From positions 1 to 27,171 of IMG/VR virus record IMGVR_UViG_3300020420_000051: a stretch of DNA of 27,171 bases; one strand, written 5' to 3'. The notes under the pieces were generated by a model that saw only the letters and a program-made list of their open reading frames with translations, was not told the DNA's origin and ran no database searches. Below are positions 13,505-20,476 of the stretch, one piece after another. The first letter of the stretch is position 1; each line of letters opens with the position of its first letter. The translations under genes and the position numbers were made by a program. This DNA is from a virus.

Positions 13505-14107
13505 TTAAGATATACTAGTTCCAGTACCAAATGTTAATGGGAATTGTGGGAATATTTCTCCGCCGCCTGCACCAAAGTGTGTAGCATTATCATATCTCAT
13601 TGTCATGATAACTTGTACTGGTTCTGATACTGCGTAATCACCATCTGAGTAATCTACGTTTTGTAAGAAACAACCTTCTAGATTCCATTGCTCTAATTCA
13701 GCATCATTTGTACCATCTAAAATTTCAATTTTAGTTGTAAATTTGTACTGACCGCCACTGATTGGACCAGTCTGTTCAAAGTGGTTCATCTGCTTCTGAA
13801 CTTGTTGACCTGTTAATCTAGAGATACTGTTGTTAATGTCATCACGTAAAGTAAGTGTGATTGGTTCCCAAGTGTGTTTACCCATCAAATATGCTACTGA
13901 GTTGTAAACGTGTACAGGTACTTCTTCGTGTGTAACTTTTGGTCTAGTCACATTCATAACTTGTTGTGTTAAGTCAATCGGACTTGCACCAATGTTACCA
14001 AAACCTGTAAAACGTACTCTAAAACGATATTTAAGTTTAGGCTGTAAAATACCGCCTCTACCTGTAGCACCGTCTATTGGTACGCCGAATTTGTTTAATG
14101 TAGCCAT
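13505..14107 (-). CDS. 19: Tail tube protein gp19
   Basis: This 200-aa protein is the subunit of the inner tail tube through which DNA passes. It lies directly downstream of the sheath gene, as in T4. Typical features are the N-terminal strands YRFRVRFTGFGNIG, the VMNVTRPKVTHEEVPVHVYN region, a TWEPITLTLRDDINNSISRL segment, and the late strands DGDYAVSEPVQVIMTMRYDN. The length is close to T4 gp19 (163 aa), with a somewhat longer N-terminus and a Gly-rich end (FGAGGGE). The ATG has a strong AGGAGAG ribosome site. A CTAAATA late box and a perfect 16-bp palindrome lie in the leader, so this abundant protein has its own late promoter as well as possible read-through from gp18. Confidence 0.92.
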   Translation of the reverse strand: MATLNKFGVPIDGATGRGGILQPKLKYRFRVRFTGFGNIGASPIDLTQQVMNVTRPKVTHEEVPVHVYNSVAYLMGKHTWEPITLTLRDDINNSISRLTGQQVQKQMNHFEQTGPISGGQYKFTTKIEILDGTNDAELEQWNLEGCFLQNVDYSDGDYAVSEPVQVIMTMRYDNATHFGAGGGEIFPQFPLTFGTGTSIS

Positions 14108-14120
14108 TGTAATCTCTCCT

Positions 14121-14136
14121 TACAAATTAATTTGTA
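14121..14136 (-). promoter_or_regulatory. Perfect palindrome at predicted 5' end of the tube mRNA
   Basis: TACAAATTAATTTGTA is a perfect 16-nt palindrome that can form a 6-bp stem with a TTAA loop. It lies between the late box (14144-14151) and the AGGAGAG ribosome site of gp19, starting within about 3 nt of the predicted transcript start. Confidence 0.6.
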
Positions 14137-14143
14137 TTAATAG

Positions 14144-14151
14144 TATTTAGC
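14144..14151 (-). promoter_or_regulatory. Late promoter box for gp19
   Basis: Minus-strand GCTAAATA lies 36 nt before the gp19 ATG and just downstream of the sheath terminator. Confidence 0.5.
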
Positions 14152-14193
14152 AAAATATAGGAAAATTTGGAAAAAAATTTGAAGTTAAAGGGT

Positions 14194-14230
14194 AAAAAAA
14201 AGGCTACTGTATCTCTACAGTAGCCCTTTT
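14194..14230 (-). terminator. Strong intrinsic terminator after gp18
   Basis: GGCTACTGTA (14202-14211) and TACAGTAGCC (14216-14225) form a perfect 10-bp stem with a TCTC loop. On the leftward transcript the stem is followed by at least eight T residues (the A run at 14194-14201 on the plus strand). It lies 21 bp past the gp18 stop and is the clearest terminator in the window. Oligo-A/T on both sides could make it bidirectional. Confidence 0.9.
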
Positions 14231-14246
14231 TGGTGTATTTTATCTA

Positions 14247-17237
14247 TTAACTATAGCTCATATTCTCACCAGTGTTCTTTATTCTGACCGGAATGTATAT
14301 AAATTCTGCCGCTTTTGCTGGCTGAATCGCTACATCGATCCACATCTGGTTTGCATCAATACGTGTTGCTGTGTTGTTTGTTTCATCACAAACTACTAAG
14401 AAATCGTATAATGCTCTTTTTGAAGCCAAGTCTGCTAAAAATCTTTCAAAAGTATCTGATACTTGATCTCTTGTCATTCTGTCGTTTAATTCAAACAAGA
14501 ATGGTTTTGCAAGTTGATCAAATTGATATCTTAAGTAACAAATCAATCTACCTACATTAATTCTATCAAGTGCTGATGCTGTTGAATGTAAAGATTTTTG
14601 CCCAAATACTACTAAACCTCTGTTTGGCATAAAAGCAATTGGATTAACTTTTTTAGAGTATAGTGTGTCTCTTGAACCTTCACTTAATACAACTGGATTA
14701 TATTCGCCTGATGTTGGGTCAATATAACCAACTGATGAAGCATTTGATACCAAGCCTCTTTGGAAACCTGCTGGAGCAAACCATTGGAATGCCGCATTAT
14801 CGCTTGAAGCAATAGTTCTTAATGCTACGTGTGAAGCAGGAACAACAACGTTGTTACCACTTAAATCAGTTGTTAATGCTGATGGATAGTATACAGCTGA
14901 ATATGTATGGCTTGATACTAATCCGTCTTCACCGTTAGTTGTTGCATTTGCGTTATTTGACATCCAGCTAGATACTTCTGAAGGAGTTTTTAATCTAAAT
15001 GGTGCGTCAAGTATAATATACGCAACTTCTTTTTTCGCAGTGTTAAGTGCAATCATTTCATCATATGTTTCTGGATAACCAGGACAAGCAATTAAATTAA
15101 AGAATCTTGATTCAGCTCTAATTTCATCGTTGCCAGTGAATGCCGCCTGCATGGCAGTTACTACAACTTGTCTCTGTGCTTTTCTACCCATGTACGGTGA
15201 ACCATCTGGTTTGTTACCAGCCGCATTAATCCAAATCGGACCAATGTCACTACCGTTTACTATGTATGATGTTTTGTATTCTTTAACATTGTAACCAGAT
15301 ACTCTTGTGTTGAATAACATTGTACCTACTGCGTAATTAGCCGGACTAGGTGCATCTGTACTGAACGAAGCGTATGCTGAACCCCAACCTTGATCTGCTG
15401 TTGTTGTACCAGCTGGGTTACCTACTGCATCACCAAACACAATGCCTGAAGCTGATGATTGATCAGTATTATCAATTAATACCCATTTGCTTGTACTTGT
15501 ATTATATTTGTAAATTTTTGGATATGCTTCTAACTCATTTGAGTCAATCCAAATGTCACCGTTTTCTAGTGCTGTACCATCTGACTGTTTAGTTGGTTCT
15601 GATGATACCATTTGTAAGTCTCTTAAGCCTGACGCTTCACCGTTTGGTCCTGTGTTAACTGAACCTGCTGTGAATGTATCTTTTGAGTTAGCGTATGCAA
15701 ACCATTTCATTGTACCACTGTCATTTTCAGCAATATACATATCTGCTGTTAAATTAGTGTCATACCATAAAGTACCATCTACAGGTGAACTTGTAGGTGC
15801 ATTTGCTGATGCTTCGTATGATAAGTTACTCCAAATTGACGCCATGTACCATGAGTCAGAACCTGAAGCCATATTATCTGTAAAGCCTAAGTTTGCTGTT
15901 GTTACACCAATTGTATTACCTGCTGTTGTTGTATCTTCGATCCAAATGTTTTTACCATTTGTTCTTTCAAGTTTTAAATATTCTTTTGAACCTGAACTTG
16001 CTTCAATTGAAGCTACAACTTTTTTAGCTGTTAATGCCGCATCATTGTTGATACCTGCAACTATTTCTGCAAGTGTTACATTTGATCCTGCACCGCCTGC
16101 CGCTGTTACTGTTACATCAACGTTACAGATGTTTACTTTTAATCCATCTTGTGAACCTGTTAAGTTAATACCTGTACCTGAAAGATCAGCTGTCCCAGTA
16201 GCTGTTGTTGTAGTAGCTGAACCTCTCAATTTGATTTCGTATTGTACTTCTGGTGTTGTGTTGTTTGCTGTTTGTTTGTATGTTGCATTGTCAATTCTAT
16301 CATTGTTCCATGCCGCATCATTGTCATCGTCAAACATTGTGTATAATGAGTTTGCCGCTGGTGTTAAGGCTGTAACAGCATTGTCATCATCAGCATACAT
16401 TGGTGCTGATACAGATGACCATGATGATGTTGATGTTGAATAGTATTTTACTACTACATTAGCACCACCGCCTACTGTTGTTGTTTTAACCCAAATTGAA
16501 CCTGCCACTGAAGCACTTGGAGCCGAACCTGAACCTGGTTGCATGTAAACAACTGGAGTACCTGTTTTTGCAGTTACCCAAGTGTCAGCACCTACCTGGT
16601 ACCATTGTCCTGAAACTTTTTCCCAAAGTTTTGCCGGAGTTGCTGAAGCAACTACAACAAAATCACCGTTTGCACCGTAAGTGTTTTTTGGTGATTTTTC
16701 AGTGTCATTATTAACGTTTGATGTTGCTGATGAACTAGGTGTATCAGTTAACACAGCCGGAGTAATTTTGCTCCAAGCTGATGCTGATGCTTGATATACA
16801 CCCCAATCAGTTGATGCTGTATCTAACCAGTATGTACCATTTGCTGGTGCACTAGTTGGAACAGATGTTGAACCTGTAAGTTCTGCTAAATCTACGTCAG
16901 CACGAACCACGTATGCTCTATTTGAAATTCCTAAGTATGAATAAGCGGCTAATAAACCGTATTCATTTCTTTCATCACCTGGTAACATTGTTGAACCAGC
17001 TGAATAAAATGTTGGTGTACCGAATGTTGATAACAGTTCTCTCTGTGAACCAATCAAATACGCTTTACCCACGTTAGCACTTGTAGTACCTACTGCTGTA
17101 TAGCCTGTTTGACTTGGATCAGCTTTATCTTGTGCTGATGCCACAACAAATAGTGGTACTGTACCTTGTGCCGCGCCGGCGTAAAACGATTCATCAGTTA
17201 CTGTAACTGAAACACCCGGTGAAACTAAATCTGGCAT
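14247..17237 (-). CDS. 18: Tail sheath protein gp18 with large tryptophan-rich insertion
   Basis: This 996-aa protein is the contractile sheath subunit. The N-terminus (LVSPGVSVTVTDES, RELLSTFGTPTF, YLGISNRAYVVRADV) and the C-terminus (VNPIAFMPNRGLVVFGQKSL, RINVGRLICYLRYQFDQLAK, final RIKNTGENMSYS) match T4 gp18 and carry the sheath core and the linker arms. T4 gp18 is 659 aa. The extra length is an insertion from about residue 125 to 675 made of beta-rich units with a G-x-x-W-x-D/T ... Y/W pattern, at about 128-158, 240-275, 481-515 and 548-590. The first two units and the stretch between them are clearly similar to an insertion in gp14. The ribosome site is AGGAGAG, the late box is at 17290, and a stem-loop lies in the leader. 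A strong terminator follows. Confidence 0.95.
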   Translation of the reverse strand: MPDLVSPGVSVTVTDESFYAGAAQGTVPLFVVASAQDKADPSQTGYTAVGTTSANVGKAYLIGSQRELLSTFGTPTFYSAGSTMLPGDERNEYGLLAAYSYLGISNRAYVVRADVDLAELTGSTSVPTSAPANGTYWLDTASTDWGVYQASASAWSKITPAVLTDTPSSSATSNVNNDTEKSPKNTYGANGDFVVVASATPAKLWEKVSGQWYQVGADTWVTAKTGTPVVYMQPGSGSAPSASVAGSIWVKTTTVGGGANVVVKYYSTSTSSWSSVSAPMYADDDNAVTALTPAANSLYTMFDDDNDAAWNNDRIDNATYKQTANNTTPEVQYEIKLRGSATTTTATGTADLSGTGINLTGSQDGLKVNICNVDVTVTAAGGAGSNVTLAEIVAGINNDAALTAKKVVASIEASSGSKEYLKLERTNGKNIWIEDTTTAGNTIGVTTANLGFTDNMASGSDSWYMASIWSNLSYEASANAPTSSPVDGTLWYDTNLTADMYIAENDSGTMKWFAYANSKDTFTAGSVNTGPNGEASGLRDLQMVSSEPTKQSDGTALENGDIWIDSNELEAYPKIYKYNTSTSKWVLIDNTDQSSASGIVFGDAVGNPAGTTTADQGWGSAYASFSTDAPSPANYAVGTMLFNTRVSGYNVKEYKTSYIVNGSDIGPIWINAAGNKPDGSPYMGRKAQRQVVVTAMQAAFTGNDEIRAESRFFNLIACPGYPETYDEMIALNTAKKEVAYIILDAPFRLKTPSEVSSWMSNNANATTNGEDGLVSSHTYSAVYYPSALTTDLSGNNVVVPASHVALRTIASSDNAAFQWFAPAGFQRGLVSNASSVGYIDPTSGEYNPVVLSEGSRDTLYSKKVNPIAFMPNRGLVVFGQKSLHSTASALDRINVGRLICYLRYQFDQLAKPFLFELNDRMTRDQVSDTFERFLADLASKRALYDFLVVCDETNNTATRIDANQMWIDVAIQPAKAAEFIYIPVRIKNTGENMSYS
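16413..16862 (-). repeat. Module in gp18 shared with gp14
   Basis: This part of gp18 (residues about 126-275) aligns by eye with gp14 residues about 348-490 (21518-21946). Shared marks in order are YWLDT followed by WG-x-Y, an S-x-W, a DF/DY-x-VVxS strand, a K-x-V-x-x-x-W strand, and G-x-IW-x-x-T followed by a KY/KKYS-S-T-x-SW end. The similarity is at protein level; the DNA is diverged. Confidence 0.8.
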
Positions 17238-17259
17238 TGTAATCTCTCCTTCATAAATT

Positions 17260-17280
17260 ATGACAACTAACTGTTGTCAT
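17260..17280 (-). promoter_or_regulatory. Stem-loop at predicted 5' end of the sheath mRNA
   Basis: ATGACAAC (17260-17267) and GTTGTCAT (17273-17280) form a perfect 8-bp stem with a 5-nt loop. The stem-loop lies between the late box at 17290-17297 and the AGGAGAG ribosome site, close to the predicted transcript start near 17284. Confidence 0.65.
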
Positions 17281-17289
17281 GTTATACAT

Positions 17290-17297
17290 TATTTATT
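17290..17297 (-). promoter_or_regulatory. Late promoter box for gp18
   Basis: Minus-strand AATAAATA lies 52 nt before the gp18 ATG at 17237. It is back to back with the rightward late box of the HNH gene at 17354. Confidence 0.6.
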
Positions 17298-17353
17298 TAA
17301 AGTAGGGTAAAAGAGGGTGGTTTAAGCACCTATATTTTCCCCTTTAAAAGGGT

Positions 17354-17361
17354 AGTAAATA
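17354..17361 (+). promoter_or_regulatory. Late-type box 5 nt before the HNH gene
   Basis: Plus-strand AGTAAATA is followed by CAGTT and the ATG at 17367. The TAAATA-N5-ATG spacing is the same as at three leftward genes. No Shine-Dalgarno site is visible. Confidence 0.5.
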
Positions 17362-17366
17362 CAGTT

Positions 17367-17723
17367 ATGACAGATAATAGACCATTATGCGTTAAATGTA
17401 AGTCTAGACCAGCCGCCTTTAATTATAAAAAAGGTGATAAAACATATTATCGTAAAATGTGCGATAAATGTATTCGCATAAGCAAAGGTAAAGGTGTTAG
17501 TTCTACAGCTTCTTGGCAACAAACAGGCTATAAGAAAAAAGCCATATGTGAAAAATGTGGCTTTAAAGCTAAACACTATGCACAGCTAGACGTTTATCAT
17601 ATTGATGGTGATTTACGTAACAGTGCTTGGAATAACCTAAAAACTATATGTGCAAACTGCCAACGTATTATGACTATGGAAGAATTTAAATGGCGTCAAG
17701 GTGATTTGATGCCTGATAATTAA
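17367..17723 (+). CDS. HNH endonuclease with zinc fingers
   Basis: This 118-aa protein is an HNH-family DNA endonuclease or relative. Two CxxC pairs at the N-terminus (C8/C11 and C32/C35) suggest a zinc ribbon. A second set, C61/C64 and C95/C98, brackets the HNH core: YHIDGD with H78 and D80, N84, then W-NNL around 88-91 and TICANCQ. The spacing fits zinc-bracketed HNH enzymes. It is a lone rightward gene between the leftward sheath and dNMP kinase genes, a position typical of a free-standing homing endonuclease inserted between conserved genes. Alternatively it could be a packaging-associated HNH nuclease. Its stop overlaps that of the kinase gene in the palindrome TTAA. A late-type box sits 5 nt before the ATG. 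Confidence 0.85.
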   Translation: MTDNRPLCVKCKSRPAAFNYKKGDKTYYRKMCDKCIRISKGKGVSSTASWQQTGYKKKAICEKCGFKAKHYAQLDVYHIDGDLRNSAWNNLKTICANCQRIMTMEEFKWRQGDLMPDN

Positions 17724-18382
17724 AATGAAGTTTCTGCTCTTTTTTTATCTTTGACATTAGATAAAACTTTAACTACAGAGTTAATTTTATCATGCAACTG
17801 TTCTAAAGAACCATTGTTTTCAATTATAAAATCTACTAGCACACCAGTATGATCCCATTCACTTGCATGTATACCAATATCAGCTAATTGTTGTTCAGCA
17901 AACGAATCACCATCTTGTGCTTCTTTAGCCAAACCTGTCCAATGTGGATCACTACCTCGTTTTACTCTAATTGTAAATCCACCCATTTGTTTTACAAATG
18001 CAAGTTCATTTCTAAAACGGCAATCAGTAATAACAGTTGGTTTTTGACCTCCTGCGATGTATCTATGCTCTAAGCTGTCTAACCAAATTTTATGATGGAA
18101 GTGCTCTCTAAATAATTCTGTACCAACAATTTGTAATGCTAATCTTGGAGTAAAATTTTTAATGTTTAATTTAGATGCCCAATACGGGTCAACACATTCT
18201 CTAAAATGTCTACTATGATCAGTATCGCCTTCTAATGTTTTTCTCGGCCAATTAAATATGTTTGCTGTTGCATCTTTTAATGGTGCCGCAAATGAATCTT
18301 TTTTGTATCCGTGCTGATGTTCGAATACTTCTGCTACAGTATTTTTACCACTGCCAATCCAACCTACTAGTCCAATAATCAA
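17720..18382 (-). CDS. 1: Deoxynucleoside monophosphate kinase (T4 gene 1 type)
   Basis: This 220-aa protein phosphorylates dNMPs to dNDPs to feed phage DNA synthesis. The P-loop is GWIGSGKNT (7-15) at the very N-terminus, which supports the TTG start at 18382. The TTG is preceded by a GAGG ribosome site within the end of the upstream gene. Further motifs are FAAPLKDATANIF, the base-binding region around RLALQIVGTELFR, ITDCRFRNE (about 118-126) and the lid-like IRVKRGSD. The length and motifs fit T4 gp1 (241 aa). The C-terminus has a helical EQLHDKINSVV segment. Its stop overlaps the rightward HNH gene by 4 bp. It follows a small gene with an early promoter, consistent with a nucleotide-metabolism role before late expression. 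Confidence 0.88.
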   Translation of the reverse strand: MIIGLVGWIGSGKNTVAEVFEHQHGYKKDSFAAPLKDATANIFNWPRKTLEGDTDHSRHFRECVDPYWASKLNIKNFTPRLALQIVGTELFREHFHHKIWLDSLEHRYIAGGQKPTVITDCRFRNELAFVKQMGGFTIRVKRGSDPHWTGLAKEAQDGDSFAEQQLADIGIHASEWDHTGVLVDFIIENNGSLEQLHDKINSVVKVLSNVKDKKRAETSF

Positions 18383-18383
18383 T

Positions 18384-18644
18384 TTACCACCTCAATTTTA
18401 ATTGCGTTGCAATATCTTCGCTATCAACTTTTACAGTTAATTCATCACAACCAGCATCTTCCCAATGCCAGTCTTTTTCATATTTGTATCCAAGCATACC
18501 CATATAATTTGCTACTCTGGCAACTGCATCAACTTCTCTATAATTGGCATTTAGGGCTCCGCCTTCAACACTAGTTCCTGTTGACTGTCCTATGTACTCG
18601 TCTCTTTTGGAAATTTTATCTATGTCTAAAGTAACTTCAATCAT
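18384..18644 (-). CDS. Small protein of unknown function, early-promoter driven
   Basis: This is an 86-aa soluble protein with a possible beta-alpha-alpha-beta layout: IEVTLDIDKI, a Gly/Ser linker (GQSTGTSVEGGALN), helices VDAVARVANYMGMLGY, and the strand DELTVKVD. No family is recognised. A host-type promoter lies almost on its ATG, so the mRNA may be leaderless. It ends 1 bp before the TTG start of the dNMP kinase, whose ribosome site is inside this gene, so the two form an early operon. A helper for nucleotide metabolism is possible but unsupported beyond position. Confidence 0.75.
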   Translation of the reverse strand: MIEVTLDIDKISKRDEYIGQSTGTSVEGGALNANYREVDAVARVANYMGMLGYKYEKDWHWEDAGCDELTVKVDSEDIATQLKLRW

Positions 18645-18653
18645 AGTTACTAT

Positions 18654-18680
18654 AGTATAACATTATTGATATCTTGTCAA
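18654..18680 (-). promoter_or_regulatory. Host-type early promoter for the 86-aa gene and dNMP kinase
   Basis: On the minus strand TTGACA (18680-18675) is followed after 15 nt by TGT plus TATACT (extended -10, 18659-18654), or after 17 nt by TACTAT. Predicted starts fall within 0-5 nt of the ATG at 18644. The -35 overlaps the end of the gp13 intergenic region. Confidence 0.7.
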
Positions 18681-18686
18681 ATGAAA

Positions 18687-19436
18687 TTATCCAATTATTA
18701 TACCAAGTGGATCACCACCATCTGTATAATTCCTAATTTCTTCTTCTAATCTATCCATTGATGATTGTGCTTCTGCTTTTAGATCAGCACCATTTAATGT
18801 TACTCCGCCTTGGGCACCTGGTAATTGGCCAAATTTTGATCTTGCTTCACCCAACATCATTTTACATTGTGCAAGTGCATATTCTCTTATCCATGACTTT
18901 GCGTATGGATCATCTAATAAAGTTTCATCTGTTCTGACCATATAAACTTGAAGTAATAGTGTTTCATCATTTCTTGGTCTTCTAATAATTGTAAATTTTT
19001 TTGTTACTGTATCCCAAGTAAAATTAATTTTATTACCAAATAATCTACCAATTGTTTCTTGGTATTGACTGAACGCTTCCCAAGTCGTTAATCCACCAAT
19101 TCTACCTGCTTGTAAAAAATATAAGTTAGTATATGCAATTTCAAATGGATCAACATCAATTCCTGATTGTTGGTCTGAACCTAAAGCACGTCTAAATGTT
19201 TCACGTACTTCAATAACTTCTTTTGGCAATGTGTATTCATTTGTGTCTTTTTGCATCTGCAAAAATAATGTTGCTTCTTCGTTAGCATTTGATGATCTTT
19301 GTCTAAATCTATCAAAAGCTAAATCCAATCCTTGATTATAATGTTTAGGATCAAGTTCAACATCAACCATACCATCACCAAGTAGGTTACGTATATCTTC
19401 AATAATTTTATCTCTATTTGATTTCTCTTTGGCCAT
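18687..19436 (-). CDS. 13: Neck protein gp13
   Basis: This 249-aa protein is the head-tail connector (neck) protein that caps the filled head with gp14. It has the gp13 pattern: an N-terminal helix (RDKIIEDIRNLLGDGMVDVE), LDPKHYNQGLDLAFDRFRQR, the strand set TNEYTLPKEVIEVRETFRRA, WDTVTKKFTIIRRPRNDETL, and the helix WIREYALAQCKMMLGEARSK followed by LPGAQGGVTLNG. T4 gp13 is 309 aa, so this is somewhat short. A late box (AATAAATA) and an AGGATATTAAA-type ribosome site precede the ATG. Unlike in T4, gp13 is transcribed leftward while gp14 and gp15 are on the other strand, with a 308-aa gene in between. Confidence 0.85.
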   Translation of the reverse strand: MAKEKSNRDKIIEDIRNLLGDGMVDVELDPKHYNQGLDLAFDRFRQRSSNANEEATLFLQMQKDTNEYTLPKEVIEVRETFRRALGSDQQSGIDVDPFEIAYTNLYFLQAGRIGGLTTWEAFSQYQETIGRLFGNKINFTWDTVTKKFTIIRRPRNDETLLLQVYMVRTDETLLDDPYAKSWIREYALAQCKMMLGEARSKFGQLPGAQGGVTLNGADLKAEAQSSMDRLEEEIRNYTDGGDPLGIIIG

Positions 19437-19454
19437 TTTAATATCCTATACTTG

Positions 19455-19462
19455 TATTTATT
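19455..19462 (-). promoter_or_regulatory. Late promoter box for gp13
   Basis: Minus-strand AATAAATA lies 18 nt before the gp13 ATG, with AGGA in between as ribosome site. Confidence 0.55.
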
Positions 19463-19465
19463 TTA

Positions 19466-20392
19466 TTATTGGAAAATACGGACTAGTACAGTTTCCTTAT
19501 TTAGGCGTCCGTTAAGTTTAGTTTCAGTAGTACTTAATGCGTTAAAGGTGTTCTTAATCGCTTGTAAACCCCCCGTATTTAGCTTTTCCAGGACTTCTTG
19601 GGGTTTACGTACTGTTTTCTGTAAAGCGGTGCTTAAATCGTAATTTAACAGGGTTGTGCCTTTAAGTGTTAATCCATGATGTTTATGTGTAGCTTCATAT
19701 ATGCCCAATTTCCTGTTTTTAGTATTGAATACTACAACTGCCGAACATCCTGGCAAATTGATTGGTAATTCTGATACTAATTTTAAATCTTTATCTTCTG
19801 TTTTGTATTTTACTTTTGCCGCCATTTTTTCTTTTGATGGTGGCTTATATTTACGAGGTTTACGTTGTTTCTTTTTATTTGCTTCCCATAAGTCACAATC
19901 TTTATATACACGTTCCCACCAGGCAATATGCTGTTTCATTTGTACTTTTGAATACGATTCAAAACTTTCTACGTAATCTTGTTGCTCATCTGTACGTTGA
20001 CTTGGCTTTATATCCCTGTATTCTAAACCTTTTTTCTGCTCATCAATATACACATCCACATGTGATTTAACTATTTTCATAAAAGCACCAGGTATATCAT
20101 TAGCAAGAAAATAATGATATGCTTTAAACTTCTTTGGATCCTCATCTCTTGCCCAAACATTTTCAAAAGCGTCATCAATATCACCTATAATAAACATTGA
20201 TCTTCTACGCATACGATCTTGTATTGAAGGCTTTTTGGGCTTTTCTTCAACTGGTTCTGCTTCTACAACTGGTTGCACTTCTGCCGGCTGTTCAGCTACT
20301 TCTGGTGCATTTGTACTGCGATCTTCGTCTAAACGCCTTAAAAAATCTGGTATATCCAGTAAATTATTATCTTTCACTTTTTTATCATCCAT
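19466..20392 (-). CDS. Protein of unknown function, 308 aa, early-promoter driven
   Basis: This protein is not recognised. Residues 1-55 are acidic and Pro/Glu/Val-rich, likely disordered (APEVAEQPAEVQPVVEAEPV). Residues 55-175 are helical and aromatic-rich (MFIIGDIDDAFENVWARDED, FKAYHYFLANDIPGAFMKIV). A very basic patch follows at about 173-195 (KKKQRKPRKYKPPSKEKMAA). The C-terminal part (205-308) looks globular, with alternating strands and a helix (LPGCSAVVVFNTKNRKLGIY, STALQKTVRKPQEVLEKL). A consensus sigma70 promoter sits only about 18 nt from the ATG and there is no Shine-Dalgarno site. The basic patch would suit nucleic-acid binding, and early expression suits host takeover or replication; both are inference. 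It separates gp13 from gp14. Confidence 0.85.
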   Translation of the reverse strand: MDDKKVKDNNLLDIPDFLRRLDEDRSTNAPEVAEQPAEVQPVVEAEPVEEKPKKPSIQDRMRRRSMFIIGDIDDAFENVWARDEDPKKFKAYHYFLANDIPGAFMKIVKSHVDVYIDEQKKGLEYRDIKPSQRTDEQQDYVESFESYSKVQMKQHIAWWERVYKDCDLWEANKKKQRKPRKYKPPSKEKMAAKVKYKTEDKDLKLVSELPINLPGCSAVVVFNTKNRKLGIYEATHKHHGLTLKGTTLLNYDLSTALQKTVRKPQEVLEKLNTGGLQAIKNTFNALSTTETKLNGRLNKETVLVRIFQ

Positions 20393-20409
20393 ACTGCTAT
20401 ATATACTTC

Positions 20410-20437
20410 ATTATACATAATTCACTAGTTTTGTCAA
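20410..20437 (-). promoter_or_regulatory. Consensus host-type early promoter for the 308-aa gene
   Basis: On the minus strand TTGACA (20437-20432) and TATAAT (20415-20410) are both perfect consensus, with a 16-nt spacer. The -35 continues AAAAC. The predicted leader is about 11 nt and has no ribosome site. Confidence 0.85.
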
Positions 20438-20447
20438 TCTTTAGTTG

Positions 20448-20455
20448 AATAAATA
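20448..20455 (+). promoter_or_regulatory. Late promoter box for gp14, divergent from an early promoter
   Basis: Plus-strand AATAAATA lies 21 nt before the gp14 ATG, with AAGGAT as ribosome site. It is exactly 10 nt from the -35 hexamer of the leftward early promoter, as at 131-154. Confidence 0.6.
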
Positions 20456-20476
20456 CTTACATAAAAGGATATTGAT

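Noticed and set aside
15553-16443. Rightward 296-aa open frame opposite gp18
   Set aside because: It lies wholly antisense to the sheath gene, has no promoter or ribosome site, and follows the codon pattern of the sheath insertion.
4267-17325. A 13-bp identity (GAGGGTGGTTTAA) at 4267-4279 and 17313-17325
   Set aside because: One copy overlaps the stop of the 726-aa gene and the other is intergenic. No conserved flanking structure was found, so chance or a minor remnant cannot be excluded.
17735-17760. TTGACA on the plus strand near 17752 as a possible promoter
   Set aside because: It is inside the dNMP kinase coding region and has no suitable -10 at the right spacing or any gene start downstream on that strand.
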